A program made the translations under genes and the position numbers. A DNA stretch of 64,000 bases, from positions 3,172,001 through 3,236,000 of the forward strand of contig NZ_CP061813.1 of NCBI RefSeq assembly GCF_014784055.1, read 5' to 3'. This document shows positions 8,969 to 18,021 of the stretch, one piece after another. The stretch's first letter is position 1, and each line of letters starts with the position of its first letter. Below the pieces are notes generated by a model. That model saw nothing but the letters and a program-made list of their open reading frames with translations. It was not told the origin of the DNA and ran no database searches. The stretch comes from Polaribacter haliotis. Its GTDB lineage: Bacteria > Bacteroidota > Bacteroidia > Flavobacteriales > Flavobacteriaceae.

Positions 8969-9970
8969 ATGAAAACAAAAAACTTCCTTTTATTCCTCTT
9001 AATTCCATTATGTTTTTCTTGTGAAAGTCAAACCAAAAAAATTAACGGAGTAAGTTTTGTAGCATCTAGAGATACTATAAAACAAACACATATAGAACCT
9101 GTATTAAAGGCGCATAGTAATTATGTTGCTTTAATGCCTTTTGGTTTTATTAGAGAATTGTCTACACCAAAAATAATCCATAATACCAATAGACAATGGT
9201 TTGGAGAAACTAAGAATGGTTTGTTGCAATATGCAAAGAAATTCCAAAAAGAAGGTGTAAAAATAATGGTAAAACCACACATTTGGGTAAGTCGTGGTGA
9301 ATTTACTGGGAATATAAAAATGACTTCCGAAGAAAATTGGACAATTTTAGAAAACTCTTATTTAGATTTTATTTTAACCTATGCAAAAGCTGCTGAAAAG
9401 TTAAACGCGGACATTTTATGTATTGGAACTGAATTAGAACAATTTGTAATAAATAGACCTGATTATTGGCAGAAAGTAATCAAAGAAATTAGAAAAGTTT
9501 ACAAAGGAAAACTCACTTATGCAGCAAATTGGGACGAATTTAAAAGAGTTCCTTTTTGGGGAGAATTAGATTTTATTGGAGTAGATGCATATTTTCCGTT
9601 AACAGATAAAAAATCGCCAACAGTTGCAGATTTCGAGAAAGGTTGGAAATCGCATAAAGATGAAATCAAAAGAGTACAAAAGCAATTTAATAAACCTGTT
9701 TTATTTACGGAGTTTGGGTATAGAAGTGTCGATTTTTCTGGGAAAGAACCTTGGGATTCCAATAGAGTAGTGGAAAATATAAATATGCAGGCTCAAGTAA
9801 ATGGTTTGCAGGCAATACACAATCAATTTTGGAAAGAAGATTGGTTTGCTGGTGGTTTTGTTTGGAAATGGTTTCATAGTCACGATCGAGTTGGAGGAGA
9901 AAAAAACAATCGTTTTACACCACAAAATAAACCAGCCGAAGAATTGTTAAGAAAATTATATTCCCAATAA
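8969..9970 (+). CDS. GH113-like glycoside hydrolase lipoprotein
   Basis: A 333-residue TIM-barrel hydrolase. The N-terminus LLIPLCFSC is a lipoprotein signal with the lipidated Cys at residue 18. The body has MVKPHIWVSRGEF, then IGTELEQF with the likely acid/base Glu155, the LDFIGVDAYFP strand, and FTEFGYRS with the likely nucleophile Glu248, a pair 93 residues apart as expected for clan GH-A. The overall pattern resembles family GH113, whose described members are beta-mannanases. The C-terminus (GGFVWKWFHSHD) fits the last barrel strands. Its substrate could be related to the glycan made by the cellulose-synthase-like operon nearby, but that is inference. Confidence 0.8.
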   Translation: MKTKNFLLFLLIPLCFSCESQTKKINGVSFVASRDTIKQTHIEPVLKAHSNYVALMPFGFIRELSTPKIIHNTNRQWFGETKNGLLQYAKKFQKEGVKIMVKPHIWVSRGEFTGNIKMTSEENWTILENSYLDFILTYAKAAEKLNADILCIGTELEQFVINRPDYWQKVIKEIRKVYKGKLTYAANWDEFKRVPFWGELDFIGVDAYFPLTDKKSPTVADFEKGWKSHKDEIKRVQKQFNKPVLFTEFGYRSVDFSGKEPWDSNRVVENINMQAQVNGLQAIHNQFWKEDWFAGGFVWKWFHSHDRVGGEKNNRFTPQNKPAEELLRKLYSQ

Positions 9971-10038
9971 AATATGATAATTATCGTTTTCTTACTAAAG
10001 AGTTGATTGTAAATTTGAGAAGTTTAAAAACAATAATT

Positions 10039-10872
10039 ATGAAAAAAATAGTTGTACCAGTAGATTTTTCAAATTACTCAGAAAACGCTTTAAAAACTGC
10101 AGCGCAATTAGCGAAAAAAACAAATGCATCTATAATTGCATTACACATGTTAGATTTGCAGGAGATTAATTTAGCAGAAAGTCCAAATTATCAACAAGAA
10201 AAAGCAGTTTTCCTTTTAAAATTAGCAGAAAAAAGATTTAAAGAATTTTTAAGAAAAGACTATTTAGAAGAGGTAAATGTAGTTCCAATTATAAAACACT
10301 ATAAAGTTTTTAGCGAGATAAGCGTTGTTGCTAAAGAGGTAAATGCCGATTTAATTATTATGGGATCTCATGGTGTTAGTGGATTAAAAGAGTTTTTTAT
10401 GGGCTCAAATTCAGAAAAAGTAGTTCGTTATTCCGAAATTCCTGTTTTGGTTATTAAAAATGAATTATATGATGTAAGCTTTAAAGATATTGTATTTGCG
10501 ACAGATTTTTCAGAAGAATCGATTCCTGCATTCAAAAAAATGCTAAAAACTTTAGATTTATTTAATGCAAAAAAGCATATTTTGTACGTAAATTTACCGA
10601 ACGAAAATTTTAAAACAACACCAGAAATGGATGCTCTAGCTTATCATTTTTTAATGAAAGCAGAAGGGAATGTAGATCGCTTAATAAATGTTAATTTTGT
10701 TTGTGCAAGATCTATAGAAGATGGGATTTTAAATTTTTCGAATGCGATTGGTGCAGATTTAATTACGACTGTAACTCATGGTAGAAAAGGGTTGTCGCAT
10801 ATTTTTTCTGGAAGTATTTCCGAGGATTTAAGCAATCATGCAACCTTACCAATAATGACTTTTAAAATTTAA
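10039..10872 (+). CDS. Universal stress protein with two tandem USP domains
   Basis: A 277-residue cytoplasmic protein. Domain 1 (about 1-145) begins MKKIVVPVDFSNYSENAL and ends with the nucleotide-binding type motif MGSHGVSGLKEFFMGSNSEK, GxxGx9GS. Domain 2 (about 150-277) begins DIVFATDFSEES and ends with THGRKGLSHIFSGSISED. I chose the ATG at 10039 over an upstream in-frame TTG at 10003 because the USP fold begins exactly there. Such proteins are associated with stress and energy limitation in flavobacteria. It lies between the GH113-like gene and the duplicated lipoprotein gene, with only 7 bp to the latter. Confidence 0.9.
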   Translation: MKKIVVPVDFSNYSENALKTAAQLAKKTNASIIALHMLDLQEINLAESPNYQQEKAVFLLKLAEKRFKEFLRKDYLEEVNVVPIIKHYKVFSEISVVAKEVNADLIIMGSHGVSGLKEFFMGSNSEKVVRYSEIPVLVIKNELYDVSFKDIVFATDFSEESIPAFKKMLKTLDLFNAKKHILYVNLPNENFKTTPEMDALAYHFLMKAEGNVDRLINVNFVCARSIEDGILNFSNAIGADLITTVTHGRKGLSHIFSGSISEDLSNHATLPIMTFKI

Positions 10873-10879
10873 ATTTTTA

Positions 10880-12277
10880 ATGAATTGTAAGCGTTTTTTA
10901 TTTTTTATAATTTTTATTACAACTTTTTTTTCGTGTTCGGAAGATAGCGATTTTAGTGTTCCTAGAAATTTACAACAATATATAGATGAGAATTCTAATC
11001 TAGAAATGGACGATTTAATTGCTTTTGCTTCAAACGCAAAGGCAAATACAAGCCTAAATTACATTTTTTATTATCCTGAAGAAGGTGCAACAGATATTCG
11101 TTATTACGAAACGCTTGATATTAATGTAGACGAAAAGGATTTTTCTAATTATAGAAGAGAAACTTTAACACAAGAAGATGTGTTTGGTGGAAAATTAGAA
11201 AAATTTTCTAGATCTGGAGATACAGAAGCATGGTGTTTGGTTACTTATTTAAGAGAAGGAAAATTGCATATTTCAGATCCTATTCTATTAAAGAATGCTT
11301 CGAAAGCTACAGAATATAGTTCGGATGTAGATATCGATTATACAACAACTTTAGAGCCGAGATTTACTTGGGAAGATGGAACTATCGACGAAAACGTAAT
11401 TTATTTTCAAGTAATTTCAGACGAAGAAAACGATTTTATTTCTGGAACCTATACAGAAGAAAAAACCTTTAAATATTACGACACTTCTAACGTGGTTTTA
11501 AATATAAATACTGCAGAACCAGAAGAATTGGTGGAAGACGAGATTTACAATTTTACATTAATGGGTGTAAGTGAAGATAATTGGGTGAATTTAATTATCG
11601 AAAAGCAGTTTATTCCAAGAAATTTGGAAGAATATATTGCAGTAAATAATGATAAGACTACTGAAACTGCAAGAGCTTTTGCTGGAAACGCAAATGGGAA
11701 TAAAGAAACTACTTATATTTATTATTATCCAGTTGCAGATGCATTCGATTTTAGATATTACGAAACTGAAGATACGACTGTAGATAAAACAGATTTTTCT
11801 AATTATAGAAGAAAAAACCTTACATCTACAGCAGCTTTAGGAAACCAGTTTAGGCGATTTTCGAACGATAGTTCAAAGGAAGTTTGGTGTATTGTTACAT
11901 TTATTTCTGGGGATAAATTATATGTTTCAGATCCTATAAAAACAAAAAATCAAACAAGAACTACTGAGTGGAAAAGCGAAGTTACCATCGACGATTCCGA
12001 AACTTTAAAACCACGTTTTACTTGGACAGATGGTGTTTTTGTAGAGAATGATAGATATCTTCAAATTTTTACCAAAGAAGACGATAGTTTTTTATCTGGT
12101 ACCTACACAACAGAGAAAACATTTAAATATTACGATACTTCTAATGTTGTCGAAAATTTGAATATAAGTACACCTCCAGCTTTAGTTTTAGATGACGAAA
12201 ATACTTTTACTTTATTCGGAATTAGTAATGATAATTGGGTAAATTTAGTAATTCAGAAAACTTTTATTGTACAGTAA
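10880..12277 (+). CDS. Surface-type lipoprotein with internal duplication, family unknown
   Basis: A 465-residue lipoprotein. FFSC places the lipidated Cys at residue 19, followed by SEDSD, an acidic stretch like the export signal of surface lipoproteins in Bacteroidetes. The mature part consists of two copies of one module: about residues 28-240 (PRNLQQYID to DNWVNLIIEKQFI) and 242-465 (PRNLEEYIA to DNWVNLVIQKTFI). Both share RYYET, DFSNYRR, EPRFTW/KPRFTW and TEKTFKYYDTSNVV. I do not recognise the module. The stop overlaps the start of the downstream Omp85-like gene (TAATG), so the two are translationally coupled and may work together at the outer membrane. Confidence 0.8.
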   Translation: MNCKRFLFFIIFITTFFSCSEDSDFSVPRNLQQYIDENSNLEMDDLIAFASNAKANTSLNYIFYYPEEGATDIRYYETLDINVDEKDFSNYRRETLTQEDVFGGKLEKFSRSGDTEAWCLVTYLREGKLHISDPILLKNASKATEYSSDVDIDYTTTLEPRFTWEDGTIDENVIYFQVISDEENDFISGTYTEEKTFKYYDTSNVVLNINTAEPEELVEDEIYNFTLMGVSEDNWVNLIIEKQFIPRNLEEYIAVNNDKTTETARAFAGNANGNKETTYIYYYPVADAFDFRYYETEDTTVDKTDFSNYRRKNLTSTAALGNQFRRFSNDSSKEVWCIVTFISGDKLYVSDPIKTKNQTRTTEWKSEVTIDDSETLKPRFTWTDGVFVENDRYLQIFTKEDDSFLSGTYTTEKTFKYYDTSNVVENLNISTPPALVLDDENTFTLFGISNDNWVNLVIQKTFIVQ

Positions 12278-13554
12278 TGAAGTGTAAGAAATACTTTTTT
12301 CTTACATTTTTTCTGCTTTTAGTAAGCTTTATATACTCACAAGAAAACATAATTAAAGTTCTTAATATTGAAGGAAATAATAAATTAAAAACTTCTTATA
12401 TTCAGAGTATTCTTTCGACAAAAAAGAATGAATCTTTAGATTCTTTAAATATTGAAGAAGATATCGTTTTTTTGAAAAGACTACCAGCAATTAGTAATGC
12501 TTCCTATAAAGTCAATAAAATTAAAGGAAATAATTATGAAGTACAATTTAATATTGAAGAAAATTTTACAATAATTCCTGATGTTAATTTTTGGACAACC
12601 ACAAACAAACAATTTGCTTTTAAATTAGGTTTATACGATTACAATTTTTTAGGTAGAAATATTGCATTTGGAGGGTTTTATCAAAATAATGGATATAATT
12701 CTTATGGTATAAATTTTAGAGCTCCAAATCTGTTTTCTAAAAATTGGGGTTTAGCCGTAAATCATCAAAATTGGAAAAGTGAAGAACCTTTATTTTTTAA
12801 TAATTCTTCTGCCAATTATCTATATAATAATGTTTCTTTTGAAGTTTTGGGTTTGCATCAATTCAATTTAAAAAACCGAATAGATTTTGGAGTCAATTTA
12901 TTTAAGGAAGAGTATACTTATTTGTTTGGAGCAACAGACGCCTCAGTTCCGCAAAAATTAAATTTGAATAAAGCATTGTTTAAACTCACCTATATTTTTG
13001 ATGGATTGGATTATTCGTATCAATATGTTAGTGGATTTAAAAATGTTTTAAACACACAATATGTAGTAACAGAAAGCGATTTTCAAAATAAATTTTTAAT
13101 ATTTTGGAACGATTTATTCTATTTTAGAAGAATGTGGGCAAAAGGAAATTTGGCAAACAGACTACGTTTTGGACTTTCTACTAACGAAAATTCACCATTT
13201 GCACCATTTGCTTTAGACAATAATGTAAACATTAGAGGCGTTGGTTTTTTGGTAGATAGAGGTACAGGAGTTGCGACTTTAAATTCGGAATATAGACATA
13301 CGATTTACGACAAAGGTTGGTTGGCAATACAAACAAATGTTTTCGTAGATGCTGGTTCTTGGAGAAATCCAGGTGGAGAATTAAACGACTTTATTAAAGA
13401 CGAAAATTTAAGAATTTACAGTGGTTTAGGACTTCGTTTTATTAGTAAAAAAATTTATAATGCCACCTTTAGAATTGATTACGGTTTTAAAATTTACGAT
13501 GGTAAAAGCAATTCTAAAGGCGGTTTAGTTTTTGGAATAGGACAGTATTTTTAA
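12277..13554 (+). CDS. Short Omp85-superfamily outer-membrane protein, one apparent POTRA domain
   Basis: A 425-residue protein with a signal peptide (FFLLLVSFIYS, cut before QEN), then one POTRA-like region (about 22-100, beginning IIKVLNIEGNNKLKTSYIQ) and a C-terminal barrel. The barrel has NVNIRGVGFLVDRGTGVA, reminiscent of the VRG(F/Y) loop-6 motif of Omp85 proteins, and ends in VFGIGQYF with the terminal Phe. BamA has five POTRAs, TamA three and TpsB two; a single one is unusual. I set the start at the ATG at 12277, which overlaps the previous stop codon and directly precedes the signal peptide. It may insert or translocate a partner, possibly the lipoprotein encoded upstream; this is inference. 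Confidence 0.75.
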   Translation: MKCKKYFFLTFFLLLVSFIYSQENIIKVLNIEGNNKLKTSYIQSILSTKKNESLDSLNIEEDIVFLKRLPAISNASYKVNKIKGNNYEVQFNIEENFTIIPDVNFWTTTNKQFAFKLGLYDYNFLGRNIAFGGFYQNNGYNSYGINFRAPNLFSKNWGLAVNHQNWKSEEPLFFNNSSANYLYNNVSFEVLGLHQFNLKNRIDFGVNLFKEEYTYLFGATDASVPQKLNLNKALFKLTYIFDGLDYSYQYVSGFKNVLNTQYVVTESDFQNKFLIFWNDLFYFRRMWAKGNLANRLRFGLSTNENSPFAPFALDNNVNIRGVGFLVDRGTGVATLNSEYRHTIYDKGWLAIQTNVFVDAGSWRNPGGELNDFIKDENLRIYSGLGLRFISKKIYNATFRIDYGFKIYDGKSNSKGGLVFGIGQYF

Positions 13555-13561
13555 AGTTGAT

Positions 13562-16500
13562 TTATTCAGTAATTAAAATTAAATCTTCAGAATTTACCAT
13601 TACTCCAGCTTTTAAAACAATTTTATTAATAGTTGTGTTTTCTGTTGCTGTAATTGTGGTTTCCATTTTCATCGCTTCAATAATAAACAAAGGTTGATTT
13701 TTCTTGATTTCCTCTCCTTTTTTCACCAAAATTGTTGATAACAAGCCTTGTAAAGGCGCACCAATTTCTTTAGAATTTGTTTTATCTGCTTTTAAATTTT
13801 CTACTTTTTCTACTTTAATAGATTCATCTTTTATTTTTACAGACCTACTTTGTCCATTTACTCTAAAATAAACATTTACAAGACCGTCTTCATTTGTTTT
13901 AGATACCGATTCTAAAGTAATTAAAAGTGTTTTTCCTTTGTCTAATTCTACAATAATTTCTTCACCTCTTTCCATTCCGTAAAAGAAATTTTTGGTAGGC
14001 AAGTTCATTAAATTATCATATTTCGTGTGCTTATTAAAAGCATCTGTAAATACTTTTGGGTATAATTTATAAGATAGGAAATCTGTAAAATCGATGGCTC
14101 TTCCTAAATCATTCTCAAAAATCTTTCTGAATTCTTTGTACTCTTTATCAAAATCTATTGGCTCTAAATGTGCATTTGGTCTGTCTGAATAAGGTTTCTC
14201 ATCTTTTAAAATCAATTTTTGAAGATCTTTTGGGAAACCACCAACAGGTTGTCCTAAATCTCCTCTAAAAAAACTAACCACAGATTGTGGAAAAGAAATG
14301 GTATCTCCTCTTTCTAAAACATCTTGCACCGTTAAATTATTACTTACTAAATATTGTGCCATATCTCCAACAACTTTGGAGCTTGGTGTTACTTTTACGA
14401 TATCTCCAAAAAGTAAATTTACATCTCTGTACATTTTAGTAATTTCATAAAAACGATCTTCCAATCCTAACGCTTGTGCTTGTGGTTTTAAGTTTGAATA
14501 TTGTCCACCAGGAATTTCATGTTTAAACACTTCACCAGAACCAGCTTTTAAACCAGATTCAAACGGATAATAATACTCTCTTACAGTTTCCCAATAGTTA
14601 GAATATTCGTTCAGAGAATCTGTATTCATTGGGTTTTCTCTTTCGTGAAACTTCAACATTTCTACCATCGAATTAAAGTTTGGTTGCGATGTTAAACCAG
14701 ACAAACCACCCAAAGCAACATCTAAAACATCTACACCAGCTTCAATTGCTTTTAAATACGTTGCAGATTGAATTGATGAGGTGTCATGCGTATGTAAATG
14801 AATAGGAATATTAATTTCTTGTTTTAATGCGCTAATTAATTCGAAAGCGGCATAAGGTTTTAACAAACCAGCCATGTCTTTTATTGCCAAAATATGAGCA
14901 CCCGCGTTTTCGATATCTTTAGCTAAAGTTGTATAATATTTTAGGTTGTATTTTGTGTTTTTTGGGTCTAATAAATCGCCTGTATAACAAATAGAACCTT
15001 CTGCCAAACCTTGGGTTTTAGTTCTTACATGTTCTATACAAGGAGCCAAAGATTTCATCCAATTTAAAGAATCGAAAATTCTAAAAATATCCACTCCATT
15101 TTCCCAAGAAGAAACCACAAATTTTTCAATTAAATTATCTGGGTAAGCTGTGTAACCAACGCCATTAGAACCTCTTATTAACATTTGTAACAAAACGTTT
15201 GGCATTGCTTTTCGTAATAATCGCAAACGTTCCCAAGGATTTTCTTGTAAAAAACGCATACATACATCAAAAGTGGCACCACCCCAAACTTCCATACTAA
15301 AAATTTCAGGATTGTTTTTTGTGTAACCTTCTGCAACCTTTAACATATCATAAGTTCGCATTCTTGTTGCTAGTAAACTTTGGTGCGCATCACGCATTGT
15401 TGTATCTGTAAAATGTACTTTTTTCTCACCTTTTAACCATTCAGAAAATTTATCTGGACCTAATTTAGTTAGTAAATCTTTTGTGCCTTCAGGATGTTGA
15501 ATATTGGTAATTATTTTCGGAACTTTTGGTTTAATAAATGTTTTAGTAGCATCAATTTTTTTAACATCGCTATTTCCGTTTACAATAATATCACCCAAAT
15601 AGGTAACCAATTTTGTAGCTCTATTTCTTGGCGCTTTAAAAATGAATAAATCAGGATTATTTTTAATGAAATTAACAGTTACTTCTCCTTTTCTAAAAGT
15701 TTCATGTTTCAGAATATTGTCTAAAAACAACATATTTGTCTTTACACCTCTAATTCTAAACTCTGCTAAAGCTCTTCTAATTTTTCTACAAGCTCCATCT
15801 AAAGTCCTACTATTTGCAGTAACTTTTACCAACATAGAATCGAAAAACGGAGAAATAGTAACACCTTGATACACACTTCCTGCGTCTAAACGAATTCCAA
15901 AACCAGAAGCACTTCTGTAGGTTGTAATGGTACCATAATCTGGTTTAAAATCGTTTTGTGGATCTTCTGTAGTAACTCTACACTGCAAAGCATATCCATT
16001 AATTTTTACACTTTCTTGATTCGCAATTTTTATTTGCTGATCTTCTAATTTATAACCACCTGCAATAAATAATTGTGTTTTTACTAAATCTATATTTGTA
16101 ATAACCTCAGTAACTGTATGTTCTACTTGGATTCTGGGATTTACTTCAATAAAATAAATACTGTCATCATCATCTACCAAAAATTCTACAGTACCAATAT
16201 TATTATAATTTACTGCTTTACAAATTTTAATTGCGTAGTTGTAAAGTGCATTTTTTGTTTCTTGCTTTAATCCAAAAGAAGGTGCAAATTCTATTACTTT
16301 TTGATAACGTCTTTGTACAGAACAATCACGTTCAAATAAATGCACAATATTGCCAAAATTATCTGCAACAATCTGAATTTCTATATGTTTAGGATTTTCT
16401 ACAAACTTTTCTAAAAAAACAGTATCATCACCAAAAGCATTTAACGCTTCTCGTTTACTTTCGTTAAAAGCACTCTGCAATTCTTCTGGTCTTCTAATAA

Positions 16501-17014
16501 CTCTCATTCCTCTTCCACCACCACCTGAAGCCGCTTTTAGCATAATAGGATAGCCAATTATTTCTGCTTCACTTAATGCTGTTTCAATAGAATCTAAAGC
16601 TTTTTTATTACTCTGAATAATAGGAATATTGTTATCTAAAGCAACTTTTTTAGCGGTAATTTTATCTCCTAAAGATTTTAAAACTGATACTTTAGGTCCC
16701 ACAAAAATGATGTTATTCTCATCACATTTTCTGGCAAATTCTGCATTTTCAGAAAGAAAACCATAACCAGGATGAATTGCATCTGCACCACATTCTAAAG
16801 CGACTCTTATAATTTCATCACTATCTAAATAAGGTTTTAAGGGTTCGTTATCTTCTCCAATTTGGTAAGATTCATCTGCTTTATATCTATGTAAAGAATA
16901 TCGGTCTTCAAAGGTGTAAATACCTACAGTTTTTAAACTAATTTCTGTACATGCTCTAAAAATTCTTATGGCAATTTCACCTCTGTTAGCAACAAGTACT
17001 TTTTTAATTTTCAT
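13562..17014 (-). CDS. pyc: Pyruvate carboxylase
   Basis: At 1150 residues this is full length for the single-chain enzyme that carboxylates pyruvate to oxaloacetate using ATP, bicarbonate and biotin. The biotin carboxylase domain (1-450) begins KVLVANRGEIAIRIFRA and has the ATP-grasp loop GGGGRGMRV and EVNPRIQVEH. The carboxyltransferase domain (about 530-800) has FTDTTMRDAHQSLLATR and IRGSNGVGY, followed by the PYC/OADA domain and a biotinyl tail with EAMKMET, the biotinylated residue being Lys1116. Its role is anaplerosis of the TCA cycle. It is convergent with the Omp85-like gene (7 bp gap) and divergent from the phosphoesterase gene. A -7-like TATCTTTA on the minus strand lies about 40 bp upstream of the start. 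Confidence 0.97.
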   Translation of the reverse strand: MKIKKVLVANRGEIAIRIFRACTEISLKTVGIYTFEDRYSLHRYKADESYQIGEDNEPLKPYLDSDEIIRVALECGADAIHPGYGFLSENAEFARKCDENNIIFVGPKVSVLKSLGDKITAKKVALDNNIPIIQSNKKALDSIETALSEAEIIGYPIMLKAASGGGGRGMRVIRRPEELQSAFNESKREALNAFGDDTVFLEKFVENPKHIEIQIVADNFGNIVHLFERDCSVQRRYQKVIEFAPSFGLKQETKNALYNYAIKICKAVNYNNIGTVEFLVDDDDSIYFIEVNPRIQVEHTVTEVITNIDLVKTQLFIAGGYKLEDQQIKIANQESVKINGYALQCRVTTEDPQNDFKPDYGTITTYRSASGFGIRLDAGSVYQGVTISPFFDSMLVKVTANSRTLDGACRKIRRALAEFRIRGVKTNMLFLDNILKHETFRKGEVTVNFIKNNPDLFIFKAPRNRATKLVTYLGDIIVNGNSDVKKIDATKTFIKPKVPKIITNIQHPEGTKDLLTKLGPDKFSEWLKGEKKVHFTDTTMRDAHQSLLATRMRTYDMLKVAEGYTKNNPEIFSMEVWGGATFDVCMRFLQENPWERLRLLRKAMPNVLLQMLIRGSNGVGYTAYPDNLIEKFVVSSWENGVDIFRIFDSLNWMKSLAPCIEHVRTKTQGLAEGSICYTGDLLDPKNTKYNLKYYTTLAKDIENAGAHILAIKDMAGLLKPYAAFELISALKQEINIPIHLHTHDTSSIQSATYLKAIEAGVDVLDVALGGLSGLTSQPNFNSMVEMLKFHERENPMNTDSLNEYSNYWETVREYYYPFESGLKAGSGEVFKHEIPGGQYSNLKPQAQALGLEDRFYEITKMYRDVNLLFGDIVKVTPSSKVVGDMAQYLVSNNLTVQDVLERGDTISFPQSVVSFFRGDLGQPVGGFPKDLQKLILKDEKPYSDRPNAHLEPIDFDKEYKEFRKIFENDLGRAIDFTDFLSYKLYPKVFTDAFNKHTKYDNLMNLPTKNFFYGMERGEEIIVELDKGKTLLITLESVSKTNEDGLVNVYFRVNGQSRSVKIKDESIKVEKVENLKADKTNSKEIGAPLQGLLSTILVKKGEEIKKNQPLFIIEAMKMETTITATENTTINKIVLKAGVMVNSEDLILITE

Positions 17015-17161
17015 CTGTAAAATATTTTGGTTTGAATTAATTTTCTCTAAAGATAAGTTACGAAATCGATATAGTAAAAAGAAATTTGAAAGAATTTAGA
17101 AACTTTTGAATTTTATTCGGGAATTATCAATAAGTTAGATTTTTGATTAAAGAATTTAGAG

Positions 17162-17887
17162 ATGAGAACATTTGCAATAGGAGATATTCATGGAGGTTTA
17201 AAAGCCTTGCTTCAAGTTTTAAATAAAATTGAAGTAACAGAAAAAGACAACTTAATTTTTGTAGGAGATTATGTAGATGGTTGGAGTGAATCTGCACAAG
17301 TCATTGAGTTTTTAATTAATTTATCAGAAAAAATAAACTGTATTTTTATAAAAGGAAACCATGATATTTGGTGTGAGAATTGGTTGAAAAAAGATGAGGT
17401 AAATCCAACTTGGTATATACATGGAGGAAAAGAAACTATGGAAAGTTACGATGGTTTTTCTGCGGAAGATAAAAAGCAACATTTAACTTTTTTCGAAAAT
17501 TTACCATTATATCATTTAGATGATAAAAATCGATTGTTTTTACACGCTGGTTTTACATCTATGCATGGAGTAGAAAAAGAAATTTTTAAAGAGAATTTTT
17601 ATTTTGATAGAACTCTTTGGGAAATGGCTTTAGCTGTAAACCATAAAATGGATAAAGATTCTATTTTTTACCCGAAAAGAATTCAGCATTATAAAGAGAT
17701 TTATATTGGGCACACACCAACAACTAATTTTGGAGAATCTGAACCAATGAATGCTTTAAATATTTGGAATATTGATACTGGAGCCGCTTTTAAAGGAAAG
17801 GTTTCTGCAATGAATATCGATACAAAGGAATTTGTGCAAAGTGATAATTTGCCAGATTTATATCCTGATGAAAAAGGTAGAAATTAA
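17162..17887 (+). CDS. Metallophosphoesterase of the PPP (Ser/Thr phosphatase) type
   Basis: A 241-residue cytoplasmic enzyme with the di-metal phosphoesterase motifs in order: GDIHGG (residues 7-12), GDYVDGW and GNHDIW, and later His residues in LFLHAGFTSMHG and YIGHTPTTNFG. This matches the PPP-type phosphatases (ApaH/PrpA-like), which hydrolyse phosphoproteins or dinucleoside polyphosphates. The exact substrate cannot be told. It stands alone, divergent from pyc across 147 bp, and is followed by a dispersed inverted repeat. Confidence 0.88.
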   Translation: MRTFAIGDIHGGLKALLQVLNKIEVTEKDNLIFVGDYVDGWSESAQVIEFLINLSEKINCIFIKGNHDIWCENWLKKDEVNPTWYIHGGKETMESYDGFSAEDKKQHLTFFENLPLYHLDDKNRLFLHAGFTSMHGVEKEIFKENFYFDRTLWEMALAVNHKMDKDSIFYPKRIQHYKEIYIGHTPTTNFGESEPMNALNIWNIDTGAAFKGKVSAMNIDTKEFVQSDNLPDLYPDEKGRN

Positions 17888-17926
17888 TAACTTCATTGTG
17901 AGTTTAGAAGCAATTTGTTAATTAAA

Positions 17927-18018
17927 TGTCATTTCGACCTTGTGGAGAAACCTTCAGTAAAGGTTTTAAATTATTTAAAAAGATTTCTCAACGTCACTAC
18001 GTTTCACTCGAAATGACA
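17927..18018. repeat. Dispersed intergenic inverted repeat, TGTCATTTCGA family (copy 1)
   Basis: The gap between two convergent genes holds an element with 11-bp perfect ends (TGTCATTTCGA at 17927-17937 and its complement at 18008-18018) and an inner GAGAAA/TTTCTC pair. The left half closely matches the element at 25311-25373. Its position between convergent genes means it could also act as a bidirectional stem-loop. Confidence 0.7.
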
Positions 18019-18021
18019 AGT

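Noticed and set aside
10003..10038. Longer TTG start for the universal stress protein
   Set aside because: The USP fold begins at the ATG at 10039; the extra 12 residues match nothing.
12235..12276. Longer start for the Omp85-like gene inside the lipoprotein gene
   Set aside because: The signal peptide begins at the ATG at 12277; the longer version would put 14 residues before it.
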